DNA from: Leuconostoc rapi
GTDB lineage: Bacteria > Bacillota > Bacilli > Lactobacillales > Lactobacillaceae
Assembly: GCF_016908715.1 (NCBI RefSeq)
Contig: NZ_JAFBEK010000002.1
Span: forward strand, 124,001-188,000
Length of the DNA: 64,000 nucleotides
Direction of reading: 5' to 3'
The first letter of the stretch is position 1. Each line of letters starts with the position of its first letter. A model generated the notes under the pieces. It was not told the DNA's origin, made no database searches, and saw nothing but the letters and a program-made list of their open reading frames with translations. A program made the position numbers and the translations under genes. Shown here in pieces: positions 36,456 through 44,437 of the stretch.

Positions 36456-37472
36456 ATGACTAAAATTATATCTTTTGAATCAAGTGCAGACGAAACAAGT
36501 GTGGCCATTGTTGAAGATGGCCATATTATTTTAAGTAACGCTGTGGCAACACAAATTAACTCACACCAAAGATTTGGCGGTATTGTACCAGAGGTTGCTA
36601 GCCGACATCATATTGAATGGATCACGCGTGTATTAGATGATGCCTTGCAAACAGCCGATGTGAAACCAACAGAGTTAGATGCCGTAGCCGTGACATATGG
36701 TCCAGGGCTGGTTGGTTCGTTACTTGTAGGTTTAATGGGTGCTAAAACCTTTGCTTTGGCGCATAATTTACCAATTATACCGGTTAATCATTTGGCGGGG
36801 CACATTGCTGCAGCTAATTTTAATCAACCGATTATCTACCCTGCACTAGCATTAATGGTGTCTGGTGGGCATACAGAATTGGTGTTAATGCATGAGGAGA
36901 ATAGCTTTGCAGTACTTGGTGAAACGCGTGATGATGCAGCAGGTGAAAGTTTTGATAAGGTTGGACGATTACTGAAGTTGCCATACCCAGCGGGTAAAAC
37001 AATTGATGAAATGGCACATCGCGGGCAAGCAACAATCAAGTTCCCAACTGCCATGGCACATGAAGATAACTATGATTTTAGTTTTTCTGGCTTAAAAAGT
37101 GCTGTGATTAATTATGTTCATCATGCAGAGCAAAAAGGTGAGATCATTAATCATGATGATTTAGCCACAAGTTTTCAAAATGCAGTTGTTGATGCACTCA
37201 TAGGTCGTACACGACGTGCATTAAAAGATTTTCCAGTAAAAAGCTTTATTTTAGCAGGTGGCGTGGCAGCTAACACCCAACTGCGTCAAGAATTGGCGAC
37301 GTTATTGGAAACAATACCAGAGACACAATTTATACCAGTACCACACCAATATACAGGTGATAATGCTGCCATGATTGGTGCAGCGGGATATTGGCATTAT
37401 AAACAAAAAAAGTTTGCAGGGCTGGATCTCAATACTGATCCTGGATTAGACTTTGACTTATTAAAGGGTTGA
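36456..37472 (+). CDS. tsaD: tRNA N6-threonylcarbamoyltransferase TsaD
   Basis: Catalytic subunit that transfers threonylcarbamoyl to A37, 338 residues. Metal-binding His residues are in NSHQRFGG-region and [11 protein letters not shown]; the ATP site is seen in VSGGHTEL and [17 protein letters not shown] 36456 has only a distant GAGGGA (36425-36430), and a three-codon frame (ATG 36448) overlaps it as ATGA. With tsaB and the Sua5 gene, most of the t6A pathway is in this window; TsaE is not seen. Confidence 0.95.
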   Translation: MTKIISFESSADETSVAIVEDGHIILSNAVATQINSHQRFGGIVPEVASRHHIEWITRVLDDALQTADVKPTELDAVAVTYGPGLVGSLLVGLMGAKTFALAHNLPIIPVNHLAGHIAAANFNQPIIYPALALMVSGGHTELVLMHEENSFAVLGETRDDAAGESFDKVGRLLKLPYPAGKTIDEMAHRGQATIKFPTAMAHEDNYDFSFSGLKSAVINYVHHAEQKGEIINHDDLATSFQNAVVDALIGRTRRALKDFPVKSFILAGGVAANTQLRQELATLLETIPETQFIPVPHQYTGDNAAMIGAAGYWHYKQKKFAGLDLNTDPGLDFDLLKG

Positions 37473-37498
37473 TAAGATTGTGAATGTATCACTATCTT

Positions 37499-37528
37499 TT
37501 GCGAATGAGCTTGTGTTTGTGGTATAAT
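37499..37528 (+). promoter_or_regulatory. rex promoter
   Basis: TTGCGA (37499-37504), 18 bp, TATAAT (37523-37528). Confidence 0.65.
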
Positions 37529-37530
37529 AG

Positions 37531-37548
37531 TTATGCAAAAGTTCACAA
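37531..37548. promoter_or_regulatory. Rex operator in the rex promoter
   Basis: TTATGCAAAAGTTCACAA matches the Rex consensus TTGTGAANNNNTTCACAA at 12 of 14 defined positions and lies just behind the -10 box. It suggests negative autoregulation by NADH/NAD state. Confidence 0.6.
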
Positions 37549-37636
37549 ACTGAACAGAAACAAATATCTTAATAATATATGTATAATGCCGTCAACATGT
37601 GTTGATAGGTTTTATCATCACAAACTGGAGAAACTT

Positions 37637-38287
37637 ATGACACAACAACCTAAAATTCCACGCGCTACAGCAAAGCGTTTACCTATTTACTATCGTTACC
37701 TCACATTTTTGAATGATGCAGGGACAGATCGTATTTCATCTGCAGAATTAAGTGATGCGATTAAATTTGATGCTGCAACAATTAGACGAGATTTTTCTTA
37801 TTTTGGCGCTTTGGGTAAGCGTGGCTATGGTTATGATGTTAAAGCATTGCTTGATTTCTTTGCCAATGTTTTGGACCAAGGTAGTCTCATCAACGTGGCG
37901 CTAATCGGTGCAGGTAACTTGGGACAGGCTCTGATGAACTTTAACTTTCATCAATCTTCAAATATGCGTATTTCAGCGGCTTTTGATGTTGACGAAGCAC
38001 GTGCTGGAACAATCATGGCTGGCGTACCTATTTACGCCATGACAGAGCTAAAAGAACAAATGACAGCACAACGTATCAACATTGCTATTTTAACAGTACC
38101 GCAAAATGTTGCACAAGATATTACAGACCAATTGGTTGATGCTGGTGTAAAGGGTATTTTGAATTTCACACCATTACGTGTGACAGTGCCAAGTGGTGTG
38201 CGTGTGCAAAACGTTGATTTGACAAATGAATTACAAACATTAGTTTATTTTATTGATAACTATGGTTCAATTACGACAGGATTATAA
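37637..38287 (+). CDS. rex: Redox-sensing transcriptional repressor Rex
   Basis: Dimeric repressor that leaves DNA when NADH is high, 216 residues. The winged helix occupies residues 10-75 ([34 protein letters not shown]), and the Rossmann fold has [15 protein letters not shown] 37637 follows TGGAGAAAC; the frame extends upstream to 37484 but that part crosses the promoter and operator. Rex usually controls fermentative dehydrogenases; here the nearest predicted site is its own. A FemX-type gene follows by 5 bp. Confidence 0.95.
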   Translation: MTQQPKIPRATAKRLPIYYRYLTFLNDAGTDRISSAELSDAIKFDAATIRRDFSYFGALGKRGYGYDVKALLDFFANVLDQGSLINVALIGAGNLGQALMNFNFHQSSNMRISAAFDVDEARAGTIMAGVPIYAMTELKEQMTAQRINIAILTVPQNVAQDITDQLVDAGVKGILNFTPLRVTVPSGVRVQNVDLTNELQTLVYFIDNYGSITTGL

Positions 38288-38292
38288 AAAGT

Positions 38293-39333
38293 ATGGCCAT
38301 TTTAGATTTAAATGATGCAAAAAAAGTTGCTGCCTATCAAAAATTTGTGCGTGAAGACCCACGAGGTCAGGTAACACAGGATCCTTTGTGGGGCGAATTA
38401 AAGGCTAATTGGGGACATGTCTACGTTTACCATGAAACAACAGCTGGCAAAATTGATGCGGTGCTAACTGTACTAACAGTTGAAGCTGTTCCTGGTAAAC
38501 TATTAGGCTATGCCGGGCGTGGGCCTATTGGGGATGTGACCAACATACCGTTAATACAGTCAATGATTCGTGAAGCGTTAGCTGCCTTACCAGACAATGT
38601 TTTCTTGATTCGCTTAGATCCGGAAGTGGCTTACAATGACGCACTTAATACTGCGTACCAAGAAGCAGGATTCACGACACGCAATCGATCTGTTAAAAAT
38701 ATGCATGGTAATATTCAGCCACGTAAAAATGTTGTTTTGTACTATGATGGTCGTGGAGATGGTGCAAGCCCCATTACAACTGAAGCTGAACTCATGACGC
38801 ATTTTAAACGGGACTATCGTAATCAGATTCGCCGTGCCGCCAAAGATGGTGTAACGGTGACGAATGGTGATACCCAAGCAGATATTGAAGCATTCTTTGA
38901 TACTTATGTCATGATGGCTGCGGCACAAGGTATTACCCATCGACCTATAAGTTATTTCCTGAGAATGCAAGAATTATGGCAAGGTACTGGTTTATTTAAA
39001 GTATTTTTGGCGCATTACGAAGGACAGGTCATTGCCAGTGGTATTGGTTTTAGTTACGGAGATGAAATTTGGTATATGTACGCTGGGTCAGACAGAAAGT
39101 ATGCTAAACATTATGGCCCTTATGCTGTCCAGTGGGAAATGCTGAAATGGGGATTGTCTCTAGGTAAAGTTGAATACGACTTCGGTGGTGTTGGTGATTT
39201 TGTACCTGAAGATGGGCTGTATAAATTTAAACATGGTTTTGCTTATCATGATCCACATGCTGAGTACATTGGTGAATTAGATTGGGTTGTTGATGAATCT
39301 GGTTATCAAGTATATCTCCAGCAGTTTAATTAA
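38293..39333 (+). CDS. FemX/MurM-type peptidoglycan bridge aminoacyltransferase
   Basis: Adds the first residue of an interpeptide bridge to lipid II using aminoacyl-tRNA, at the inner face of the membrane. 346 residues made of two GNAT-like lobes: RLDPEVAYND and KNVVLYYDG in the first, FKRDYRNQIRRAAKDGV and YGPYAVQWEMLKWG in the second. The closing segment YDFGGVGDF plus GLYKFKHGF is strongly conserved in FemABX. No long coiled-coil arm is present, as in FemX. Whether it adds Ala, Ser or Gly cannot be told. A terminator follows. Confidence 0.92.
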   Translation: MAILDLNDAKKVAAYQKFVREDPRGQVTQDPLWGELKANWGHVYVYHETTAGKIDAVLTVLTVEAVPGKLLGYAGRGPIGDVTNIPLIQSMIREALAALPDNVFLIRLDPEVAYNDALNTAYQEAGFTTRNRSVKNMHGNIQPRKNVVLYYDGRGDGASPITTEAELMTHFKRDYRNQIRRAAKDGVTVTNGDTQADIEAFFDTYVMMAAAQGITHRPISYFLRMQELWQGTGLFKVFLAHYEGQVIASGIGFSYGDEIWYMYAGSDRKYAKHYGPYAVQWEMLKWGLSLGKVEYDFGGVGDFVPEDGLYKFKHGFAYHDPHAEYIGELDWVVDESGYQVYLQQFN

Positions 39334-39335
39334 GT

Positions 39336-39357
39336 ATGCCGCCGAGTGGCGGCATTT
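39336..39357 (+). terminator. Terminator after the FemX-type gene
   Basis: ATGCCGCC and GGCGGCAT around GAGT, followed by TTTTTC. Eight-bp GC-rich stem. Confidence 0.85.
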
Positions 39358-39401
39358 TTCAGTTGATTATGATATAATTAATAGATTAAATTGGAGTGAT
39401 T

Positions 39402-39821
39402 ATGTTGAAGTTTAAAACCCTATTTACCAAATACCAAGCGATTTTATTGTATGCTATTTTCGGTGTATTAACGACAATTGTGAATATTATTGTCTTCTTT
39501 TTATTTTATAATCAGTTACACACAGGTCATAATATTGCCTATATTGTTGCGTGGTTTTGGGCGGTATTATTTGCTTATTTGACCAATCGTGTCTGGGTAT
39601 TTCATTCAAAAAACAGCACACCAGCCGCAATTACGAGAGAAATTTGGCAATTTTATTTAGCACGAATTTTAACAGGTATTATTGGATATTTTATCTTGAT
39701 TGTGGGGGTAGATTTTCTGAAACAAGATGCTAACATTTGGAATATTATACAAAACGTATTTGTCATTGTTTCGAATTTTGTACTCAGTAAATTAATTATT
39801 TTTAAGAGGAGCACTGAATAA
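39402..39821 (+). CDS. GtrA-family membrane protein
   Basis: Four-helix membrane protein of 139 residues. GtrA proteins are thought to flip lipid-linked sugars or serve teichoic acid and wall glycosylation. Typical parts are YAIFGVLTTIVNIIVF in TM1, FAYLTNRVWVF in TM2, and VLSKLIIFKRS at the end. ATG 39402 follows TTGGAG; a TATAAT at 39373-39378 lies just upstream. Its stop overlaps the HAD gene start (TAATG). A second GtrA domain occurs fused to a glycosyltransferase at 43389. Confidence 0.88.
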   Translation: MLKFKTLFTKYQAILLYAIFGVLTTIVNIIVFFLFYNQLHTGHNIAYIVAWFWAVLFAYLTNRVWVFHSKNSTPAAITREIWQFYLARILTGIIGYFILIVGVDFLKQDANIWNIIQNVFVIVSNFVLSKLIIFKRSTE

Positions 39822-40639
39822 TGACAATTAAAATGATTGCATCTGATATGGATGGTACATTTTTAACAGCTAATGATATTTATAGTCAAGGGAGATTCGA
39901 ACGCATTTTGGATCATCTGTCAGCTCGCGATATGCATTTTATTGCGGCTTCAGGACGTCAAGTGAAAAACTTGCAAGAACTTTTCGAACCAACAATTTCA
40001 AAGGGGTATGAAATTGATTTTGTGGGTTCAAATGGGGCAATGGTTGCAACATCACAAGAGCAACTCTATTCTGTTCATTTATCTGCTGAACAGTTGCATA
40101 AAGTGATTGATTGGAATGCGAGAAACCCCGAGTCAGCTGAAAACATTATTATTATGACAGGAGATCAAGCAACATATGTCTCAAACCATGCAACTGGCCC
40201 TGTGGCACAAATGGTATTTCAGTTTTATCCAAACGTCAAACAAGTTGAAAAATTAATGGCTGTTGATGATCATATTTTAGAGATCACTTTTGTGTGGCCA
40301 AACAATGAAGTACAGCAGCATGTCTCAGAATTACGGGAAATATTTGGGGATGAGTTACATGCAACAGGATCTGGATTTGGTTCAGTCGATGTGCTGGGTA
40401 AAGGTGTAGATAAGGCTGCCGGTCTACAGGTTTTGCAAGATTATTATGATGTCTTAGATAGTGAAGTAATGACCTTTGGTGATAATGGTAATGATTTAGA
40501 AATGTTACAAAAATATGAACATGGATATGTCATGCCAAATGCTGATAATTTTATGTTAGAAGCAATACAAAAACGTGCGTTAAACACAAACGTTAATGAT
40601 GGTGTGTTACAGACGATTGAAAATTATTTAGGTATTTAA
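39821..40639 (+). CDS. Cof-type HAD sugar-phosphate phosphatase
   Basis: HAD superfamily IIB hydrolase of 272 residues. Motif I is ASDMDGTFLT (nucleophile and acid Asp residues), motif II is AASGRQ, motif III Lys is in KGVDKAAGL, and motif IV is FGDNGNDLEML. Such enzymes dephosphorylate sugar phosphates, FMN or pyridoxal phosphate, with loose specificity. Coupled to the GtrA gene by the overlapping start. The last codons lie inside the terminator stem. Confidence 0.92.
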   Translation: MTIKMIASDMDGTFLTANDIYSQGRFERILDHLSARDMHFIAASGRQVKNLQELFEPTISKGYEIDFVGSNGAMVATSQEQLYSVHLSAEQLHKVIDWNARNPESAENIIIMTGDQATYVSNHATGPVAQMVFQFYPNVKQVEKLMAVDDHILEITFVWPNNEVQQHVSELREIFGDELHATGSGFGSVDVLGKGVDKAAGLQVLQDYYDVLDSEVMTFGDNGNDLEMLQKYEHGYVMPNADNFMLEAIQKRALNTNVNDGVLQTIENYLGI

Positions 40640-40673
40640 AAAAGATCGCAATAAGCGATCTTTTTTAAATACC
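40631..40673. terminator. Bidirectional terminator overlapping both gene ends
   Basis: Perfect 19-bp inverted repeat, 40631-40649 and 40655-40673, loop of 5 nt. It includes the stop codon of the HAD gene and reaches the stop of the FUSC-like gene on the other strand. Confidence 0.85.
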
Positions 40674-41155
40674 TAATTTTGTGGATCAGGTGAAGCAAAC
40701 CGATTCACAGCAATGGCCATAATAACACCAATAAACGTGTCTATAATACGGTCAATAACATATAACACCGTTGCACCAGCCGGGATGCTGAGAGAAATCA
40801 TTAGTAACGCAGCTAATGCGCCAATGACACCACTATTGAAATTAAAACCATCCAAAAAAACAATAGCAATAATAACGAGGAATGGCAAGAAAAACATAGA
40901 GACCCATGTTGCATTATGGGTATAAGCGTGTACTAAAAAATAAATTAAAGCTAATATACCACCGACTAGGTTTGACATGAGGCGTATTTTTGCAAAGCTA
41001 AGTGTTTTATCCCAACTTTCACGTAACGCAAATACTGATGCAAGAGCCGCAACGAATGGTGGCCTTTTAAAGAAATAAAAAATGATAATGATGAGCATAA
41101 CGGCCATCGCCGTTTTCATAGTACGTAACCCAATACGGAACCGACCAAACTGCAT
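40673..41155 (-). CDS. FUSC/aromatic acid exporter-like membrane protein
   Basis: Small polytopic protein of 160 residues with about four to five helices, starting RIGLRTMKTAMAVML, which is typical of the YgaE-type N-terminal domain of the aromatic acid exporter and FUSC families. RPPFVAALASVFALRESWDKTL is the conserved cytoplasmic turn. It lacks the large C-terminal domain of full exporters, as is common in this small Firmicute group. Substrate unknown. Divergent from the nitroreductase gene. Confidence 0.8.
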   Translation of the reverse strand: MQFGRFRIGLRTMKTAMAVMLIIIIFYFFKRPPFVAALASVFALRESWDKTLSFAKIRLMSNLVGGILALIYFLVHAYTHNATWVSMFFLPFLVIIAIVFLDGFNFNSGVIGALAALLMISLSIPAGATVLYVIDRIIDTFIGVIMAIAVNRFASPDPQN

Positions 41156-41220
41156 AACGACCTCCAGTAATATTCTTATTATTTTATCATAAAAAAATGG
41201 TAAAATCTATGTAATAACAC

Positions 41221-41270
41221 AAGGAGATATTGCGCAGAAAAAATGAATTAGTCAATAACTATCTGCGCAA
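41221..41270 (+). promoter_or_regulatory. Structured ribosome binding site before the nitroreductase
   Basis: AAGGAG (41221-41226) is about 45 bases before ATG 41271. The gap holds a perfect 8-bp inverted repeat (TTGCGCAG 41230-41237, CTGCGCAA 41263-41270). If folded, it places the Shine-Dalgarno three bases before the start codon. Alternatively a TTG-started 14-codon frame ends at the start codon. Confidence 0.45.
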
Positions 41271-42020
41271 ATGATAGTCATGTCAAATACAACAATAGAA
41301 CTACTCAATAACCATAAGTCAATTCGCGCCTTTACAGATCAAAAAGTGTCAGATGAGATTGTTGCTACTATTCTAACTGCTGCTAATGCTGGTCCTAATA
41401 TTAATAATTTTCAACCAGTAACATTTATTGAGATTACGGATCAAAAGCTGAAGGCCGAGATTACCAAACAAGTTGGGATGACCTATATTGAAACTGCATC
41501 TCGTTACTTTGTTGTGACAGTTGATTTTAACAAGGATTTAATCGGGTTGACACCAGAACAACGACAAGTAGCCGAAGAAAAGTTATCAGCTTATAGCATG
41601 CTGGAAGGTGGCATCATCTCAGCTGGCGTTGCACTAGGTCGTGCTCAAGTCGCTGCGGAATCGCTCGGATTAGGAAGCGTTACCATGGCAGGCGCGTTAC
41701 GATCATTTGAACTATACGAAGAACATTTAAATTTGCCTAAATTGGTCAAAGCAGTTATGGGTTTTTCGATTGGATACCCAGCACAAGAACCAGGAATTAA
41801 GCCTAAATTACCTTTATCAGGTATTTTGATGACTGATCACTATAGTCAAACGCAAATGACACGCGCTGTCACAACCTATGACAGCACTATGACAGACTAT
41901 TACGCAAAACGGCATGCGGATAATTCTTGGATCAAAAATAATATCACTTTAATTACGCGTCGTTTTGATACGACATCGCTAGATGAGTATCCAAAAACAA
42001 AAGGTTTTAGATTATCATAG
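41271..42020 (+). CDS. Nitroreductase-family NADPH:FMN oxidoreductase
   Basis: FMN-dependent reductase of the NfsA/FRP type, 249 residues, cytoplasmic dimer. The N-terminal HKSIRAFTDQKV, the FMN contact NAGPNINNFQPV, and the central LGLGSVTMAGALR are visible, as is the flexible C-terminal tail. It reduces quinones, nitro compounds or free flavin with NADPH. Start ATG 41271 or 41280; neither has a ribosome site at normal distance (see the structured spacer). Confidence 0.88.
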   Translation: MIVMSNTTIELLNNHKSIRAFTDQKVSDEIVATILTAANAGPNINNFQPVTFIEITDQKLKAEITKQVGMTYIETASRYFVVTVDFNKDLIGLTPEQRQVAEEKLSAYSMLEGGIISAGVALGRAQVAAESLGLGSVTMAGALRSFELYEEHLNLPKLVKAVMGFSIGYPAQEPGIKPKLPLSGILMTDHYSQTQMTRAVTTYDSTMTDYYAKRHADNSWIKNNITLITRRFDTTSLDEYPKTKGFRLS

Positions 42021-42045
42021 ACGAGATATGATAATTATACAGTTA

Positions 42046-42141
42046 AAAAGCAGCATAACCTGTTGATGTTGAACAATTGCCTAAATCATACGATGATATT
42101 TTCAAGGTCTACGTTCAGTATTAACATTTATGCTGCTTTTT
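42046..42141. repeat. 13-bp inverted repeat with a 70-nt loop
   Basis: AAAAAGCAGCATA (42046-42058) and TATGCTGCTTTTT (42129-42141) are exact complements. With U-rich right ends on both strands it could be a two-way terminator for the convergent genes, but the loop is unusually long. Confidence 0.5.
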
Positions 42142-42554
42142 TATGTTGTTTTTAAAGTTTTCTCTACTAAATGTGTCAATCGGCTTAAACCAAAAGTTTC
42201 TATAAATTGAAATCGTCGATCCCAATGATCCTTTTTAGACTGCTCCTCAGAAAAGTAGTAGTCAGCTAAAAGTTTAATACCATATAAATTTGCCTGGTGT
42301 TCAGCAGACCCTTTGGAAAGTTGACTATGATTGTAGGTCAATTTTGGGGCATCAGATAGCAGATGAGCTAATTCGTGTGCCATGCGAAAATGATAACTAA
42401 AACTTGTACGATAATTAAGATTCATAATAATCACTTTTTTCTTGACGCTGACAACATCTGGCCCATACTGGTCACCAGTTATTTGAATGAGTGTGATGTT
42501 ATTGGCTTTAATAATATTTTCTAAATAAGTATCAACGTCAGGTTGTATTAACAT
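42141..42554 (-). CDS. ImmA/IrrE-family metallopeptidase
   Basis: Zinc protease of 137 residues with the HExxH motif in FRMAHELAHLLSD and a matching tail NLYGIKLLADYYF. ImmA-type proteases cleave a cognate Xre repressor to release phage or ICE genes. The gene directly follows an Xre repressor gene (13 bp gap), the standard ImmR-ImmA order. It lies outside any recognisable phage here: no integrase, terminase or structural gene is nearby. Confidence 0.88.
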   Translation of the reverse strand: MLIQPDVDTYLENIIKANNITLIQITGDQYGPDVVSVKKKVIIMNLNYRTSFSYHFRMAHELAHLLSDAPKLTYNHSQLSKGSAEHQANLYGIKLLADYYFSEEQSKKDHWDRRFQFIETFGLSRLTHLVEKTLKTT

Positions 42555-42567
42555 GAGTCACCGTCCG

Positions 42568-42948
42568 TTAAGTTTCTTCGTTAGCATCTGGCAAAGTTTT
42601 TAAAATTGATAAAATTGCATGCCTGTATTCAGGTGAGAGTTCTTTACCTTCGAATGATAATAGTAAATCAGCATCTTCAAGTTGTTTTCCCAAATCGATT
42701 AGCTGGTCTTTTTGACCGACTTTTAATGTTGTGATACCTGCCATACCTAGAATGTCGCTTTCTGTGATGCGTAGCCCTTTGGCTATACGATATAAAGTGT
42801 CAACTTTAGGAATATTTTTATTGCCATTTTCTATTTGTGACAGATAAGCAGGAGATAGACTACCTTGTAATGCTGTTTGTCGGACGGTAAAGTGTTTATC
42901 TTCCCAGATTTTTTTAATTGCTATACCAAATTGTTCTTTAGTCACCAT
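42568..42948 (-). CDS. Xre-family repressor, ImmR-like
   Basis: Helix-turn-helix regulator of 126 residues. The HTH is near the N-terminus (VRQTALQGSLSPAYLSQIEN), followed by NKNIPKVDTLYRIAKGL, and the C-terminal half is a short helical segment where ImmA would cut. Start chosen at ATG 42948, nine bases after TTGGAG; ATG 42963 overlaps that site. Divergent from a small Xre gene, with repeated operator-like sequences between them, so this is probably a bistable switch. Confidence 0.87.
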   Translation of the reverse strand: MVTKEQFGIAIKKIWEDKHFTVRQTALQGSLSPAYLSQIENGNKNIPKVDTLYRIAKGLRITESDILGMAGITTLKVGQKDQLIDLGKQLEDADLLLSFEGKELSPEYRHAILSILKTLPDANEET

Positions 42949-42990
42949 ATACATCGTCTCCAATAATCGAAATGTTTCACTATATACAAA

Positions 42991-43029
42991 TATAAAACAA
43001 ACATATAACGAATGTAAAACAAATATACA
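42991..43029. repeat. Two phased 17-bp operator repeats
   Basis: Copies at 42991-43007 and 43013-43029 follow the pattern TRTAAAACAAAYATAYA, identical at 14 of 17 positions, 22 bp apart (two helical turns). They lie between the divergent Xre genes and probably bind one or both regulators. Confidence 0.6.
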
Positions 43030-43038
43030 AAAATGTGT

Positions 43039-43067
43039 TTGACGATGTGATACATAAAATGTATAAT
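43039..43067 (+). promoter_or_regulatory. Strong promoter with palindromic operator
   Basis: TTGACG (43039-43044), 17 bp, TATAAT (43062-43067). ATACATAAAATGTAT (43050-43064), a perfect 6-bp inverted repeat around AAA, overlaps the -10 box. It drives the small Xre gene and perhaps the polysaccharide genes beyond. Confidence 0.7.
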
Positions 43068-43099
43068 AACATCATAATAATATAAAAAGGAAATTGACT

Positions 43100-43312
43100 A
43101 TGGCATTAACATTAAAATTTCGTAATTCTGACAAAGTAAAAGAAGACATTGCCATGCATGGAGAAAGTATTGCCGGTTTTTCACGACGTATTGAAGTAAA
43201 TTATTCATTGATGATTGAATATCTTAATGGCAAGAAATTTCCATCGCCACCAACAGCAAAAAAAATAGCCGATGGTCTTGACGTCAAAATAGTTGATATT
43301 TTTTTTGCGTGA
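43100..43312 (+). CDS. Small Xre/Cro-like DNA-binding protein
   Basis: 70-residue protein that is little more than a helix-turn-helix (IAGFSRRIEVNYSLMIEYLNGKKF, then AKKIADGLDVKIVDIF). ATG 43100 is nine bases after AAAAGG. By position it is the Cro counterpart to the ImmR-like repressor. No terminator is visible in the 76 bp before the glycosyltransferase gene at 43389, so both may share a transcript. Its target is inferred, not shown. Confidence 0.75.
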   Translation: MALTLKFRNSDKVKEDIAMHGESIAGFSRRIEVNYSLMIEYLNGKKFPSPPTAKKIADGLDVKIVDIFFA

Positions 43313-43388
43313 TTGTTTGCTAAAGTGATACTAGTGCTGCGGATGACTATAAGTTCAATGAATATTGGGCAGACTATAAGAGGTGAAA

Positions 43389-44435
43389 ATGACTTGCATA
43401 CCGATTGTTATTCCATCATTAAATCCTGATGAAGAATTAATAGCGTTAATCAATCGTTTGATGATACATACAGGTAAAATAGAGCAACCAATTATTCTTG
43501 TAAATGATGGGAGTGCAAAAAAATATGATTCAATTTTCTCAAAAATTCAAACACGCTATCAAGTGACTATCTTGCAACACGATGTGAATTTGGGTAAGGG
43601 ACGAGCAATAAAAACGGCAATTAACTATATCATAAAACATATACCTACGGCAGCAGGCATGATTACAATCGATTCTGATGGTCAGCATACCGTTGATGAC
43701 ATGATGACCTGTACTGATAATTTTTTGAAAAAACCAAAGAATTTGATTTTAGGGACACGCATATTTGATAACAATGTCCCTTTTCGCAGTAAATTTGGCA
43801 ACATATTAACAGCAAAATGTACACAAATGACAATAGGCGTAAAAGTATCTGATACTCAGACAGGGTTACGAGTCATACCTAAACAATATTTCGATATTTT
43901 ATTAGGTATGACTGGCGAGCGATTTGAGTTTGAAATGAATATGATCTTGGAGGCGCCCACATATGGTATTGAAATCACCGAAGTACCGATCAAAACAATT
44001 TATATCGCCGATAATCAGTCATCGCATTTTAGAATCATACACGATTCGATAAGTATTTATGCGTTATTTATTAAATATATTTTTGGTGCAATCAGTTCCT
44101 TTTTGATAGACATATTTGTTTTTGCAATGATGGTGGCTTTCTTATCAAATATCTCAGCACGGGCAGTTTTCATTGCTGCAATCTTATCAAGATTGGTGTC
44201 ATCAACTGCAAATTATTATATCAATAAAAGTATTGTTTTTAAAAATAATAATCATTTGAGCTTCTTAAGTTATTTTTTACTTGTTCTCATGCAACTGATT
44301 GTATCAACGTTACTTGTGATTACTTTACAGCATGAAACGGGTATTAATGTTGTCATGATTAAAGTTGTCGTAGACAGCTTACTATTTATTGTTAGCTATC
44401 AAATTCAGAAGCATGTTGTCTTTAAAAGAGGTTAA
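43389..44435 (+). CDS. GT2 polyprenyl-phosphate glycosyltransferase fused to GtrA domain
   Basis: Dolichol-phosphate-mannose-synthase-like enzyme (348 residues) that loads a sugar on undecaprenyl phosphate. The GT2 part (1-215) shows VIPSLNPDEEL, VNDGSAKK, the DxD-like TIDSDGQHT and RFEFEMNMILEA. A GtrA-type domain with about four helices follows (about 225-348, ending QIQKHVVFKRG) and may flip the product. ATG 43389 follows AAGAGG. First gene of the polysaccharide cluster. The lipid-linked sugar would be a donor for an extracellular GT-C-type transferase, plausibly the broken gene at 46344. Confidence 0.88.
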   Translation: MTCIPIVIPSLNPDEELIALINRLMIHTGKIEQPIILVNDGSAKKYDSIFSKIQTRYQVTILQHDVNLGKGRAIKTAINYIIKHIPTAAGMITIDSDGQHTVDDMMTCTDNFLKKPKNLILGTRIFDNNVPFRSKFGNILTAKCTQMTIGVKVSDTQTGLRVIPKQYFDILLGMTGERFEFEMNMILEAPTYGIEITEVPIKTIYIADNQSSHFRIIHDSISIYALFIKYIFGAISSFLIDIFVFAMMVAFLSNISARAVFIAAILSRLVSSTANYYINKSIVFKNNNHLSFLSYFLLVLMQLIVSTLLVITLQHETGINVVMIKVVVDSLLFIVSYQIQKHVVFKRG

Positions 44436-44437
44436 CC

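Noticed and set aside
37484-37636. An N-terminal extension of Rex
   Set aside because: The upstream part of the frame contains the promoter and operator, and ATG 37637 has a proper ribosome site and matches the usual Rex start.
42059-42128. A small protein in the long loop
   Set aside because: About 20 open codons, but a stop lies directly upstream and there is no start codon or ribosome site in frame.
42141-43312. A prophage or ICE
   Set aside because: Only the repressor, protease and Cro-like genes are present; no integrase, excisionase, replication, packaging or attachment repeats are visible.
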